A DNA stretch of 64,000 nt from Pseudoscleropodium purum (lineage: Eukaryota; Streptophyta; Bryopsida; Hypnales; Brachytheciaceae), in NCBI GenBank assembly GCA_963969395.1, contig OZ017804.1:15810001-15874000 (forward strand). The letters run 5' to 3'. Of this stretch, positions 25,069-37,358 are shown in pieces; within the stretch, counting starts at the first letter, position 1, and each line of letters begins with the position of its first letter. A program made the translations under genes and the position numbers. The notes under the pieces were generated by a model. It searched no databases. It was not told the origin of the DNA and was given only the letters and a program-made list of their open reading frames with translations.

Positions 25069-26461
25069 ATTGATGGATGGAAGGACGTGGATCCTTTAGG
25101 GTTTTTTTTCATTAGGTTACTAGGTTTTTGAGCAAAGCTTGATCTCAAGCAACTAGAGGGTTTTGTAGACCCAAGTAAAAAAAACTTAAAGACAAAACCA
25201 AAAATAAGTAAAAAAAAAACCCACCCCACCTCCAAAATTGGTGAAAATGGATGAATCTAATATTTATCTTAATGATGAAATTTGAAAATTTTGAATTTAT
25301 GCTTGGAATGAAAGATCTTGCACAATAATGTTAACCAATGAGGGGAAATCCCTTTTGTTTCCCCCTTAAAAAGTGAGTCCACATCATTGCAACTTCCTCA
25401 TCAAGAAGGACATTAGCATTGCAACTTTCCAGGCAACTAGTGATTCTTTGTAGTTTCCTTGTCAACAAAGGGTGTTAGTATTACAACTTTCCACCTAGTC
25501 AATGACTCTCTATAGATGAAACTAAATTCATTCAAGGGGGTTTGTAGCGAGGGATTTTTCCAATCTCCAAGGAAAACTGGTTTAGGTTGTTATATCAAAG
25601 AGAGGTCTATAAATTTATAATTAATCAATTGAAAAATAAGGGAGCAAAGTTTTACATTCATTGGAGATTTTGAATCTTCAATTCCAAATAAACTTTGGGC
25701 TAGTTATTTATCCAACATATTAAATAACAAGTCACTAATTATAAATATCTTTGTCCACATCAAAATATGTAATTTACACATATTTCTTTCTATCATCTTT
25801 CGTAGGATCCTCTATACATTTTTTTGCTACTCAAATCTTGGAAATTGTAATTGATGATCATTGAATATTATTTTCTTACATTCATAATATGAATTACAAT
25901 TTATATTACATTTAGAATTAATCCTATAAATGATGGATCCAAACTCGTTACTATTGACTTTTATACGTGTTTCATTTTATTTTTGGCCTTTTAACTTTTT
26001 GATTTTCATGTCTTTTGTTTGTATAATCACATGGTTATAATTCTACTGAACATGAAGAGTTTTTTGGGGAAAGATGGGCTCTAATATGCCACTATTGCTT
26101 TCAATGCATGCCACCTTTTCATTCAAATCCATCACTATCAAACTTTCTAACCATTTTGAACCTATAACACTAAACCATCCAATACAAGCATTGAAACTGC
26201 ATTAGGAATCTCTTCATTTTCTCACCTAGCCTCATTCTAGGTAAGTGGAGGTGGTGGCTTTGCATTCAAATTTCTACCATTGACATCAAATATAAAGTGT
26301 ATCAAAAAGAACTAACCATGGGATAATTAGCTAGAGGTCATTTTAATCCTTCAAAAACATTTCATGCCCCTTGGCCTTTTTATCCAAAGAATAGCAAGAA
26401 AATTTGCCAAAGCTTTTACAAACGTCTCTTTTCCAAAAACTGTCGAGTTTTCCTCCTCCTC
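25069..26461. other. AT-rich intergenic DNA, no gene seen
   Basis: No conserved reading frame. A short degenerate duplication built on CATTGCAACTT/AGTATTACAACTTTCC occurs between 25380 and 25500. Nothing else is supportable. Confidence 0.45.
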
Positions 26462-26945
26462 TCAACATGCATCAAATGCAATTCTCCTTTTGTGAAGTTC
26501 TAATTGTCCAAAGGAGATACATATAGTGCTCTTGGTAATAGGTTATAGCAATTGTTTGCAAAAGGTGCAACCCAAACAAGGGCCTCTAAGTGGAAAGCAA
26601 AGCTATTCATCAAATACAATTTTTTCTCACTCGCCCAGAATTCCATTTTTCTCCTCCTCGCCTAATCTGCCCTATCCAAAATTCTTGTGGTAGATTCCTC
26701 AACATGCAACAAATGCAATTCTCTGTTCGTGAAGTTCTAATTGTCTGAAGGGGATATATATATAGCGCTCTTGATCATAAGTTAGAGTGGTTGTTTGCCA
26801 AGGGTGCAATCCAAACAAGGGCCTGTAAGTGGAGAGCAAAACTATTCATCAAATACAATTTTTTTTTCTCACTTGCCCAGAAATCCATTTTTCTCCCCCT
26901 TGCCCAATCTGCCCAATCCGCCCAATCTGCCCAATCCAAAATCAC
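26462..26945. repeat. Tandem duplication, two units of about 237 bp
   Basis: The unit starting TCAACATGCATCAAATGCAA at 26462 recurs at 26699 with about 85-90% identity by eye. It ends in a CCATTTTTCTCC tract followed by CTGCCCAATC-type short repeats (expanded in unit 2 at about 26900-26940). Confidence 0.8.
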
Positions 26946-28310
26946 ACTACAGCAGATTCCTCAGGCTCCCCCCACCACCACCACCGAAAACGTCCCTTTT
27001 CAGGGTTTGAGGAAGCCCATCACACACACACATTCAAGAGTCCCCGTCGTCTTCATCTTCGTCTGGGGGAATTTCCCATTTGGTTTTTACGACTTGTGCG
27101 ACCCCACCGGCTGGGGCCCTTTTGCTTCCACAAGCCATGTTGTTCAGTTGTAGTTTCTTCTGACCCTGGCCCAACAGCAGCAGCACCACCACCACCAGCA
27201 GCTGATTGATTATTATGATATTCTCCTCAAACTACGGCATCCCTCTCTCCTCGTCCCTTTCCCTTTCCCTTTCCCTTTCCCTTCCATATAGGGCACTGAA
27301 TCTAAGCTTCGGCTTCTGTAGAATGCCCTTGGAATTGCACATGCTATTCTCGTCTCATCTTGTCCGTGACTCCATGTCCCGGTCCGTCCAGGATGAACTT
27401 GGTGATGATGGGATGATGAGGAGGAGAAGGCTGGAAGCCACCAAGCCAAGCCAAGCCAAGCCAAGCAGGTGGATTCCCTGCTTTTGGCTTCTACACCAAG
27501 GCACCTGGCTGGGCTGGGCTGGCTGGGCTGGCTGGCTTCATTTGGGAAGAAGCTCCATCACACCTGTTGGGAAGTGTACAAATCATAACTTAAACTCATT
27601 TTAAAAGAAAGTCTCGGACCCACAAACATCCCCAGTCCACTTGATTATTTGGCACTAAACTTAAATAAGGTCGGCGGATACTTTGCTTGTGGGAGAACTT
27701 ACAGCAAGAGAGAGAGAGAGAGGGAGAGGGAGAGAGAGAGAGAGCCAGTGAAGTGTGGTTGCTGGTGAGGGAAGGAAGATGGAGGTGTGGAAAATTGGAC
27801 ACTGCCAAACTTATATTTGGGTCAATGCAGAAAAAATGGGACCCAAATACTTAGTTTAAGTTTAAGTTAATAGGGCTTAACTGATTGTTCCAACTAACCT
27901 AGGGAAGCAAATGGCAGCTGTGACACAAGCTTATCTCATCCCCAAGACAGATTTGAAAACTTGGACTGGTGGCCAGGTTGGGTTGGGTTGGGATGGGAGT
28001 GGAAACTTGGGCTGCGTGGACTAGGAAAATGACGAGGAGAAACAGACCTACTACTATTAAGCTTAGTACTTTGAGTTTGTGGCATGGGGTCTTCTTTGTG
28101 GCTCAATTCCCTAGTGTTTGCGGCCCCCAAGTTCGTACTAGTTGTTGTGGATTTGTGATGCTTTTTAGCAATAGAGATGAAATTCTCATTCTTTTGATAC
28201 GTCCCTTCCCATCCTCATGGCCACACTTTCGTTTCCGTACATTGGGAGGAAATGGGTCAAAGTATGACTATTGTACAAGGCATAGGCATTCACCGACCTT
28301 CTAGATGTGT
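26946..28310. other. GC-richer low-complexity island, no gene identified
   Basis: It contains a CCA run near 26970, a CTTTCC array at 27254-27284, CCAAG x6 at 27438-27467, GGCTG/GGGCT repeats at 27506-27538 and a GA array at 27706-27744. Composition and pyrimidine tracts resemble a plant promoter or leader. No exon with homologous motifs was found on either strand, and translated frames are low complexity. It may be the remnant of a gene's 5' region or a non-coding transcript. Confidence 0.4.
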
Positions 28311-28721
28311 GAGTGTGATTTAGGTATGCGCACCCATAATCATCATTGTCCAAAATGCAACACATTTATTTGAATGAAAAGCTAGTGACACTATATCCTA
28401 GGTATTGACGATAGAAGAAGTACACTATCAAAATATGGAAAGTCTAGGAGAGGCTAGTGTTGATTATTGGCACACCAACAAACATGTGTATCTAAAACAA
28501 TGCACAACCTACTCATGCAGTGTTCAAATAATGCATGTTAAAGTGCATTATAGGGAATCTTCTATCACTTGCCAATAATATTTGTTCAAAATGAATTGTG
28601 TTTTATAATACAAATGTAGTTTTTTTTTTTAATAAACTTAGCTACTAGTAGTGTTGAATATAGGCACAATTATCTTATGTGGTAAAGGAAAGCCCAATGG
28701 ACTTTGTGGGTCACACATTAG

Positions 28722-28830
28722 GAAGGAGCACATAATTCAAGGTGATCTTCTTAGTTGAATCTTTGCTAACTTGGGTAATTGAATTTGATCTACAACAGAA
28801 GATCACCTTTATTTTGTAATGTGCTCTATA
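28722..28830. mobile_element. Small MITE-like inverted repeat
   Basis: GGTGATCTTCT at 28741-28751 pairs perfectly with 28797-28807. The pairing extends outward through GAGCACAT-type sequence to about 28723 and 28829. Total about 109 bases, non-coding. Confidence 0.5.
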
Positions 28831-31094
28831 TGATAATAAAAATTATCGCTTAGATCCCAATTCAACTTATAATATACCATTGGTAAGGATTTGCCATGAG
28901 TTCTCTAACAACATAATATACATTCATTTAAAAAAATTTATAAGTCTATTCTTGAGATTTTCATAAAGAATTGACAAAAATCATATTGTGGAAATCAATA
29001 CATTTGAGATTACTTTGACAACAAGGCAATCCTATTTATTCCCCGTACTAGTGGAACTCTAGTAGATAAAGAGTAGAAAAATGACCTGTGGGGAGATTTT
29101 TTAGTGGTTTAAGTTGACATGTGAGTCTTTTCATAGGGTGTTTCTTTGGTCTACACATGGCAATTTAGACCATGTTTCTACTAGTACTTGTTTCATCTTC
29201 CATATAAGTTTACTTTTTAGATGGGTCTTCCCATGAATCTTCCAAAAAGCCTAGAGCGTCATTTGGATTTTTATTTTCATTTGAGGGCTGTAATATTTCA
29301 ATTGTCACTTGAAAGCCATGGCATCCAAATTTGTCTTAGAGGCCATAAAATGGTTTTTTTCTTGCTCTATAAATTTTTTCTAATACATTAATTTACTGTT
29401 TAGATGTGCCACGAAAATATGTTTTCTATTTGTGATTTACAATAGATCTTTGCTTGAACACATCATACATATAAAATACAAGAATGCAAATTAAGTTACA
29501 AAATTCAAAGTGGATGTTAAAAATTAATTTCAAAGACAATAATCTATTTCTCCAATTTTAAATAACGAGTAAATTTTCATAAATTATGAAAAAAATAATA
29601 GGGTAACAAAATTACATAGCAACAATTAAAAAACAGGAACCTATAGTCTATTTTTAAAACTGCCATGTATTAAAACTCTATTTGTTTATTAAATATCCTA
29701 CACTAAAATTCACACCATTAATACATTAACTATGTTTTCCTATTTAGTCAAAGGACTCAAATATAGACCAAGGGATTGAAGACACAGTAACTCTAGTACA
29801 ACCATGCAAGCATCTTCATACTTGATGATTTTTGAATAAAGCTCATTTCTACTTTGAAATGAGATTGTTTGGATTTAATTCCAACCATAAAATGAATAAC
29901 ATGAAGTCTACTTCATAATTCATTTTTCAAATATTAAAAATCCCAAATATTAAGAGCATGTCATTTCCTTTGTAAATCTTTGAACTTAGGGTCCAAACCA
30001 TACCATTCAAATCGTTCATCTTCTAAATTTCCAAATATTTTTTTATGGAAACCAGATTATACACAACCAGTTAGTAACGTGCTCTTCATTCAAAGAATTA
30101 TATATTCTTGGATAAATTTGGTAATTAATCTGACTTCTAAATTACTTAAAATTAGAAGACCAATCAATGTCATATATTCCAAAACAATCTTCATATTACA
30201 AGATGCATTGAAACATATCATTTCATCCATTAAATAGATTTGGAAAAAATATGGAAAAATAATTTTTCAAGGCAAAACTATATACAAAACTACAAATTGA
30301 ATATATTGAAGAAGATTGGAAATTTTGAACATCAAACACACTATTGTCAAAGTTTTACTTTGCATGAATGAAGTTTATAATTTTTGGATAAGAAATTTTT
30401 GGATCTTGTAAGACAACATGGCTCAAGAAGCAACAACTTGTGGAGTTGAACCTCCAGCACTTATAGAAGTTTTTTATGCTTAGTTAATACCAAATCGAGA
30501 GGTGAGGGGGACCAAATTTTGAAAGGTTTTAACTAGTTGAAATCAAGAAGTCTTTAGAAAATGATTTGACACCATGAAATGAAAAGTCATGGATCTCCAA
30601 GAAGGCCCAATGACATGAGTGCACTTTTTCCCTATGTGACAATAAAAGTCTTCAAATTTTGAGCCCCCTAAATTATAGTTAGACTCACTTCAAAGAAGAG
30701 GATCAAACTAAAATTTTAGGAGTCTTCATTACAATTTTTTTTTTAAATAGTCATTATATTTTTTTACTTTTTGAATGGTTAATTTTATGGTAAATCTTTG
30801 AACTTAGGGTCCTAACCATACCATTCATACTTTTATTTAATAGTTATTATATTTTTTTACTTTTGCCATTTTATGCTCTCTTTACAATTTATTTGAATCC
30901 AATGGTCATGACTTTCAAAGGAGGACTTCTCAATGCCAATCAAGGGGGCTTTGAAAGGGAGACTTTTCAAATTTCTAGCCCCATTGTTTCTTTAACTAGT
31001 TTGATAGAATATGGATATAATCTCTGGTTCAAGGTACCGAAGAAGGTCTGGTGATTCATTGATCATTCAGGGCAATCCTTAGTTGGTTGTTTAA
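28831..31094. other. AT-rich intergenic DNA, no gene seen
   Basis: Very AT-rich, with only short open frames lacking motifs. GTAAATCTTTGAACTTAGGG recurs at 29971 and 30790, a short dispersed repeat. No other structure recognised. Confidence 0.5.
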
Positions 31095-31098
31095 TTAA

Positions 31099-31971
31099 CC
31101 TCCAAAGGACCAAGGTGTTTTTTTTGCCAAAAAACATTCAAAACTGCCATTTCTATTGCAAAGAGTAGAAAGATTTGAAAATTGTTTGTTTTGCACATCT
31201 AATTCTAAAATCTTACACCTAACTATTATGAAAATATGTGAAATAAATTTTAGAAATTTTGACCTCACAAATCACAAAAGATCTACATTTAAAGTGAAAA
31301 AAACAAGTTGTTTTGCACATTGTGAGACTAGATTATTTATCTTTGAACCTTCTTAATTTAAATTTTTTTACACAACAAAGTTTTGAGGTTCAACTCTTAA
31401 TGGTGGGGAATTGAGTTGAGAGTCTAAAAAAATAATAAAAAATAAAAAAATTTATTCTCCAAAAAATTGTTAAGTAGAAGTAGGTATAAAATAGAAGGAA
31501 AATTTAAATTATTAATATCTATAAGATGGAATTAAAATATACTAATTCAATTGGTAAGATTGTTTTAGCAAACAAAATAAACCACACAGAACTTCTTTTT
31601 TGAAAAATTGTAAAAATTGCATTCAAAAATGAATCCTATAAGTTATTTTTTTTTTTAAAATGCTCTAATTGCTTGAAAAACAAGGTTGTCAATAACTTTC
31701 ACATCACTTATCCAAATGATATGAATGAAAGCATTCCATGTAGAAAAATGTAATCTATGAGAAAAAATAAATTAATAGTTAAATTTTTTTAATACTTTTT
31801 GTTGCCTGATCTATCCTATTTCGAGCTTATTCAGGCATAAATTTTGTTTCTACATACCAATTGAAAAAATATATATTTCCATAGAGCTAATCAATTAACT
31901 GTCTACAAAAAGATATTTGATTGAAATCTAATTTATCCCCCCCAAATAACAATGGTCCTTTCCTTCAGTGG
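31099..31971. mobile_element. TTAA-flanked element (group D)
   Basis: The left end CCTCCAAAGGACCAAGGTG follows TTAA at 31095-31098. The right end CAATGGTCCTTTCCTTCAGTGG precedes TTAA at 31972-31975. The ends are imperfect inverted repeats related to the CCCCTAAAGGACCAAGG family. The interior is AT-rich, about 870 bases, without a transposase. Confidence 0.6.
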
Positions 31972-31975
31972 TTAA

Positions 31976-32847
31976 CCCTTAAATGTGCAAGCATCCCCAA
32001 AGTGGATGCGCCTTGGTCAATTATAACTTTTAAACCTCAATTACAACTTTTAAAATAATTATTTTTGGAATTTGGTTTCAACTAAGAAAACGAAGCTCAA
32101 CAAGTTTTGTTTTTATTCCATTTTAAAGTTTTGAAAAATGTCAAAAATTGAAAGAGTTATTGCAATTAAAAGCTCTATGTGTTAAAATCCAAATAACATA
32201 ATATGGTGTGCTCTTCATTCATATGTATATTTTTTTAAATGTATTTTGAATTTAAATTATAAAATTATGTTTCTCATTCCACTCTTCATTTATAGTTAAA
32301 ATTATAGAATATTCTAATATATATTCTAATTGATATAATTTTATTTCCACCTTTTAGCTTTGAAAAATCACAATAATTTTATTTTTCCTTCAAAATTATT
32401 GAAAAAATGAAAAATAAATAGAAAATTTATTTTTCTACTAGCAAAAAACATAATTTTTTTTATAACTCAATTAAGTAAAAAGATAAATTTGGTTTGATAA
32501 TCGAATTTGACTTCAAGATATTTGATGTGGCTATTTTGGGTGTAAAACATAAAATAACCAATTGAAAAATTTTCATGCTAATTTCCATTGCTAACTTTAC
32601 CTCCCAAGGAAATTTCAAATAATTTGGATTGTTTTTGCTATTTTTACTCATTTATGTTCAATTTTTCAAACAAAATGATAACAATTAGAAATCTTCACGA
32701 AAGAAATTGCAATTTCTCAAAGTGATATAAAATTCAAAGCTTCAAGTAGTAAAAATATCAAATTGTTGTTTGAACACTATTGAAAAGGCTAAAATTAGCT
32801 CAATTAAGAAGTTTGACCATTTCACAATGGATCAAGTCTTTAAGGGG
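31976..32847. mobile_element. TTAA-flanked element (group B), adjoining group D
   Basis: It begins CCCTTAAATGTGCAAGC right after TTAA 31972-31975 and ends GATCAAGTCTTTAAGGGG before TTAA 32848-32851. The interior recurs at about 47500-48085, including ATCCCCAAAGTG and the segment ending TTTTGGGTGTAAAA. Non-coding. It shares one TTAA with the preceding element. Confidence 0.7.
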
Positions 32848-32851
32848 TTAA

Positions 32852-33490
32852 AAGTGATTTCACAACTTTTCCTTTTCTAAGGTTGGTTTCCCTTTGTTCC
32901 AATGTGATGTCTTATTTCAAAGCAATGAAACAAAATGTCTACCTTTGTCTTCCAAATCCAAAATCCAAAGCACCTAGGGAAGAGTGACCCCTCTATTGCC
33001 CCATATTTTACCTTTGTAAAAAACCCTAAAGTTTTTTATCTACCACATATGATAAAATTTGCAAATTTTAAATTCATATTTGCAATCAAAGATCCCAGAT
33101 TAGCTAGGAGGCATGATGAAATATAAAATTTAAGTAGCACAAAATAGGGGGTAGTTTTTGACATTTATCCTCTAGCGGGGCAATATAGGGGGCAATCTTC
33201 CCTAGCCAAATCCAAATCCACAACCGGTCGTTAACTTTTCGACACTAACATGGCATAGTCCTATTGGCAATCCATCGTTGTTGCCATTACAAGTTGCAAC
33301 TCATAATCTTTTTTCTTTTCAACTTGCTCTCTATACCCTTGAATCATGAAAATCAAAGGTTGTGATTGAAAAATGTACAACCGGTTATGTATGATAACCT
33401 ATTCACCACTAGCACAGCTCATTGATTATCTAATCCGTAAACCACTTCCAAAGAATTCCCCGTTCATTTCCTAGGAGGCTTTTAGCAACA
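32852..33490. other. AT-rich intergenic DNA, no gene seen
   Basis: No gene. The composition becomes less AT-rich after about 33150. Confidence 0.45.
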
Positions 33491-33720
33491 TAATGCCCGA
33501 TTGTGCAGGGATTCTTGAATAATCGGGCATTACAGATTACTCATCCGACTTCAATTTCTCATCCTCGATTTTTCATCCTTCTCCCCATGATTTACATCGG
33601 GCAATGGCTCTTCATGGTCGAGTGTTTTGGGAAACAATAGGCCACCTTGTCGGGCTCCGCCCTCCTCGTTAGCCCCTTATTTTCCAAAACACTCTCTCCT
33701 CCTCAGGCATTGCCCTATAC
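33491..33720. repeat. Two consecutive hairpins built on a GGGCAAT / GCCCGATT theme
   Basis: TAATGCCCGATT (33491-33502) pairs perfectly with 33521-33532. About 65 bases later, GGGCAATGG...AGTGTTTTGGGAAACAATA (33599-33640) pairs imperfectly with 33681-33718. The second loop is GC-rich. Likely MITE remnants rather than a terminator, since no transcript end is implied nearby. Confidence 0.5.
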
Positions 33721-34980
33721 ATAATCATTCAAAAGAGAGTTCCAAATCTTGAAATCAACTCCCCCACCGGGATGGACTTCCGGCCAAGCAGGTGAGCAGC
33801 CCCCAGCCACACACACCGGCACCGCCCAGAGGTTGCACACTCCAGCCCAGTGCAATTCCAGTTGCCCACAGAGCCTCCAGGCAAGCCCATTTAATGCCCC
33901 AAGTCATGCCCCCAAACACCCCCAAATGACGGGGAAGCCATGACGAGGACGACGAGAGCTCTCTTACGTCGGAGTTAACGACTTTCCAAGCCTCTTCTGC
34001 ATGTGACCTCGGAGTCCTACAGTATGCACATGCCCACTGGCCACCCATTCAGAGCCCACTCACTACACACCACTCACTACACACTACACACTAGTACACC
34101 ACTCACTACTCACTACACACTAGTACACTACTACTCACTACTCACCAGTAGGTTAGGTTTTGACTATTCCACAGGTCCAAGGATTCCACCCAGCCACAGT
34201 AAACTTAATACTACTAATATTGTCCAGGCATGTGGTAATCCAGCTGGTCCACTCCATCTGAGCCATGATCAACCTCCCCAGGTGTGCCCCGGGACTTTGT
34301 GGAATGGTGGCATTGTCTGATTGCGTGGTTCGTGTAGAGTGGGGGTGGTATAGGTGTAGGTGCGGTGACAAAGATGGAGGGGGGATCCCCTTTTTTTCCT
34401 TATCAAAAGGGAGCTGTTTTTTATTTTCTACTTTTTTTCTACTTTTTTTAAAAAAATTTTAGTATTTGGGATGTGATGGAGGGATTCTGCCAAGGTCTTT
34501 TTTCAAGGTTTCAAGGGGGACCTGGATCCCCAATGGCCAATGAGATGTGGGGAATGGTTTGACTTGCCGTGCCCCCTTTGCCTTGGGAGCATTTACATTC
34601 GACATGCCAATGATTCCTTCATGATGCAGCTTTCAAAAGGAACGGAGCAATCCCCGGGTGGGTTAAGGGCCCCTGGTGGGACGGCGGGGGGAATTACAGT
34701 AGATTGAGCTCCCTGTTTTGAGCTTGGATTTTGGCTCAGTATGTAAGCTATGTGTGAGAAAATTGATGGGAAAATCCAAACTTTGGAAGGGGGTTTGTGG
34801 GCACAATTTTTCTTGTTTTTGTGTTTGGAGTTTTCAGTTTGAGAGAGCCCTCAGTATTTAACGCCCACTTTGGGCATTTGTTTCAGAAGCAATGGCCAAC
34901 AGGAAACCTTGGTCTTTTGTTGGTTAAAAAAGAATCCATCAATTAATTATGAAAGAAAGAAATCCTCCCATCCTGTTGTT
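33721..34980. other. GC-richer non-coding island with ACT/CAC minisatellite
   Basis: Holds a CACTCACTACACA-type array at 34060-34146 and moderately GC-rich flanks. Open frames here are low complexity and overlap on both strands. No homologous protein motif was recognised. Confidence 0.4.
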
Positions 34981-34984
34981 CATA

Positions 34985-35060
34985 TATCTATATCTATCTA
35001 TATCTATATCTATCTATATATCTATACATCAATATATCTATAGAGAGAGATATATAGATA
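34985..35060. repeat. TATC/TATA microsatellite
   Basis: Interrupted TATCTA units followed by a GA-TA stretch. Simple repeat only. Confidence 0.85.
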
Positions 35061-35349
35061 TGATGTAATCTACCCATTCAACATTGGTATATATAACTTA
35101 AGTTACATATGAAACCTCCTGCCTGCCTACCAATGAATACTGGCTGGATTAGTTATAATCCACAACCATATTGGGTATATTGAATTAGATTTAATAGGTG
35201 GATAATAAGAATGTGATTGTTGCAGTTATGCCCCAAAGTAATGTAGGATGATTCTGCATAATAATTTTGACTCGGTTGACATTCATGTCCAACAAGCCTG
35301 CTCATCTCATCTTGAAACCATAATTTTGACAAAAATGCCCTTTACCTTG

Positions 35350-36170
35350 ACAAATAATCAAACTCTAAGGTTTAGTGAAGCACCAGTAGCCAATCATTTA
35401 AGCAATTTTCCAGCAGATTGTGAGCAGCTTGAGGTAGTGAAATTTTTTCCCATGTAAGAAGATAGCAAATATGGAGATTGTAAATTTTTCAAAATTTTAT
35501 TCACGAAACTAAAGTTATTGTGAATTTGGGGAGCCAAAAAGTATTCCTTACCAATAGTCAATGTTTAGAGTCTTCTAATTTCGATCATTCAAGAACTACT
35601 TCCTTGCTCATCACTTTCTATTTTCTTGCTCACTACTTCAAAACATGTGTCATAAACTTATTAGTCACACTCTTAAAAAGGACCAAAAAAACACATTCAA
35701 ATTAAGGCAAAAGTACCAATTGTTGACCATGCCCAATAACCAACCTATAGGGTGTAACTATTTCCAACTAAGAATGGGACAAATTTTCAACTAAAGCTTA
35801 GAATGTGTTTTTCTTGATCCTTTTCAATGTTGGGACTAATAAGGTTATGACACATGTCCCAAAGTAGTGACCAATAAAGCATGAAGTAGTAAGTAGGAAA
35901 ATAATTCAACAACAACTGGAAGGCTCTAAACATTGGCTACTAGTGAAATGCACTTTATGACTCCCCAAATTTCTAGTAATTTTAATTTGGAGAATAAAAT
36001 TCTGAAAAATTCACAATTCCCAAATTTCCTATCTTCCTTCATGGGAAAATTTTTCGCTACTTCATGTTGCTCGCCATTTGTTCCAAAATGGCTTATTTGA
36101 TTGGCTATTGGTGCTTCTACTTTACAAATAGAATTATGTTTCAATCTTCTTTGGAAATAATGCACCCTAG
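35350..36170. mobile_element. Long imperfect palindrome with a mirrored reading frame
   Basis: The left arm (about 35370-35705) and right arm (about 35800-36150) are diverged reverse complements, with a centre near 35750. The plus-strand translation of the left arm and the minus-strand translation of the right arm are clearly alike: both show EAP(I/V)AN, a C/G-EQ-EV motif, a K-x-FPM step and FTKLKLL/FSKLKLL. One stop separates parts of the left version. The protein family is not recognised. It is a foldback element, possibly carrying a gene fragment. Confidence 0.6.
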
Positions 36171-36662
36171 GTAGAAGTTAAATATTGGAAGTGGTTGACA
36201 ATTGGTGCCTCAACCTTAAATGGATAGTCAACAAATTTTGTGGTGCTTTCATAACATCATTAACCAACCTAAACCCGTAAGGAACTGAGCATAACAATCT
36301 TCCTAAAACTATAATGTGTTGTGATAAATGACTTCCACAATTTTCTCAAGGTTTTATTTATAGAAAAAAAATGTGAATTTTGAGGTTGAGAAAATTTTCA
36401 AAAAAGTAGTTTCCACCTTGTGGAAAACCATATTAAACCCCAAATGTGCAAAATCAATGGCAAGTATATGATATTTATTTTTGTTATTTTTTTGAATGCA
36501 AAAGTATATCTACACAATATTAGAATGTTAAGTCCTAAAGTCATTTATATTTCATTTTCTATCTATTATAGTCTTTTGTATAAATTGCACTTTGACCTTG
36601 TTTTAAATTATATTTTATAGAATATAATTTAAAATAAAATAAAGACTTTTGCCGGTTCTATC
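36171..36662. other. AT-rich intergenic DNA, no gene seen
   Basis: Short spacer between two elements. Only one 66-codon open frame (36420-36620), AT-rich and motif-free, probably chance. Confidence 0.45.
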
Positions 36663-36666
36663 TTTA

Positions 36667-37197
36667 CCCTTGAAGCATTCTAGCATCTAATTCATAGATG
36701 ACAAATAGATTAAAACTTAAGTTTCATTCTCATTACTATTTGGATGAAAGTCATCTTAATTTGTGGAGATACTTTATCAAGTTGTTGTCCTATCTAATGT
36801 AGAAGTATGTCAAATGTTTGACCAAGTTAAAACCACATTGATTCCAATTTAAAATTGGATTTGCAAAAATGAGGTTATAAATTTAAAGAATAAAAAAAAT
36901 TCAAAAAATCACTACATAAAGAAAAACTCATTTCAAATCTATTCCAACAAGTTTTAGTCAAAAAATAATAATATTTTCCTTATAATCGAATTGAAAAGGG
37001 ATTTGAAATTCCCCTTTTAAAATTTATAAAAAAATATTGGTGATAGCGATAGAGAATCTAATTATATGAATGGGATCTAAAACTCAAAATTTACAACTTT
37101 TATTTGTACATCAATTCCAAAATATTCTTCCAATTAGTACTTTATGATGATTTTTCCCAAATTGTCAATTCTAGAGAAGACTTTAGATGTTTAGGGG
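36667..37197. mobile_element. TTAA-type element (group C), copy 1
   Basis: The left end CCCTTGAAGCATTCTAGCAT follows TTTA (36663-36666). The right end CTTTAGATGTTTAGGGG precedes TTAA (37198-37201). The interior matches 51989-52556, for example GATGACAAATAGATT and GTGGAGATACTTTATCAA. Non-coding, about 530 bases. Confidence 0.65.
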
Positions 37198-37358
37198 TTA
37201 ATTAATCCTTTGTATTTTGACAGTCCTATACATAGAAGCAATTTAAAGTAATTGCAAGATAAGTTTGTGTTTCAACATTGATAATTGGATGTTTATTTTT
37301 TTCAATGAAAATAACATTAATTTGGGTGAAAATTTTAAAAAAGAATCCAAACATTTAA

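Noticed and set aside
26791..27209. Overlapping 71-132 codon frames around 27 kb.
   Set aside because: Low-complexity Pro/Ser/His-rich products generated by simple repeats; no splice-consistent gene model.
33491..33532. Perfect 12-bp stem as a transcription terminator or tRNA-like fold.
   Set aside because: No T-run or adjacent transcript, and no tRNA consensus boxes; a MITE remnant is likelier.
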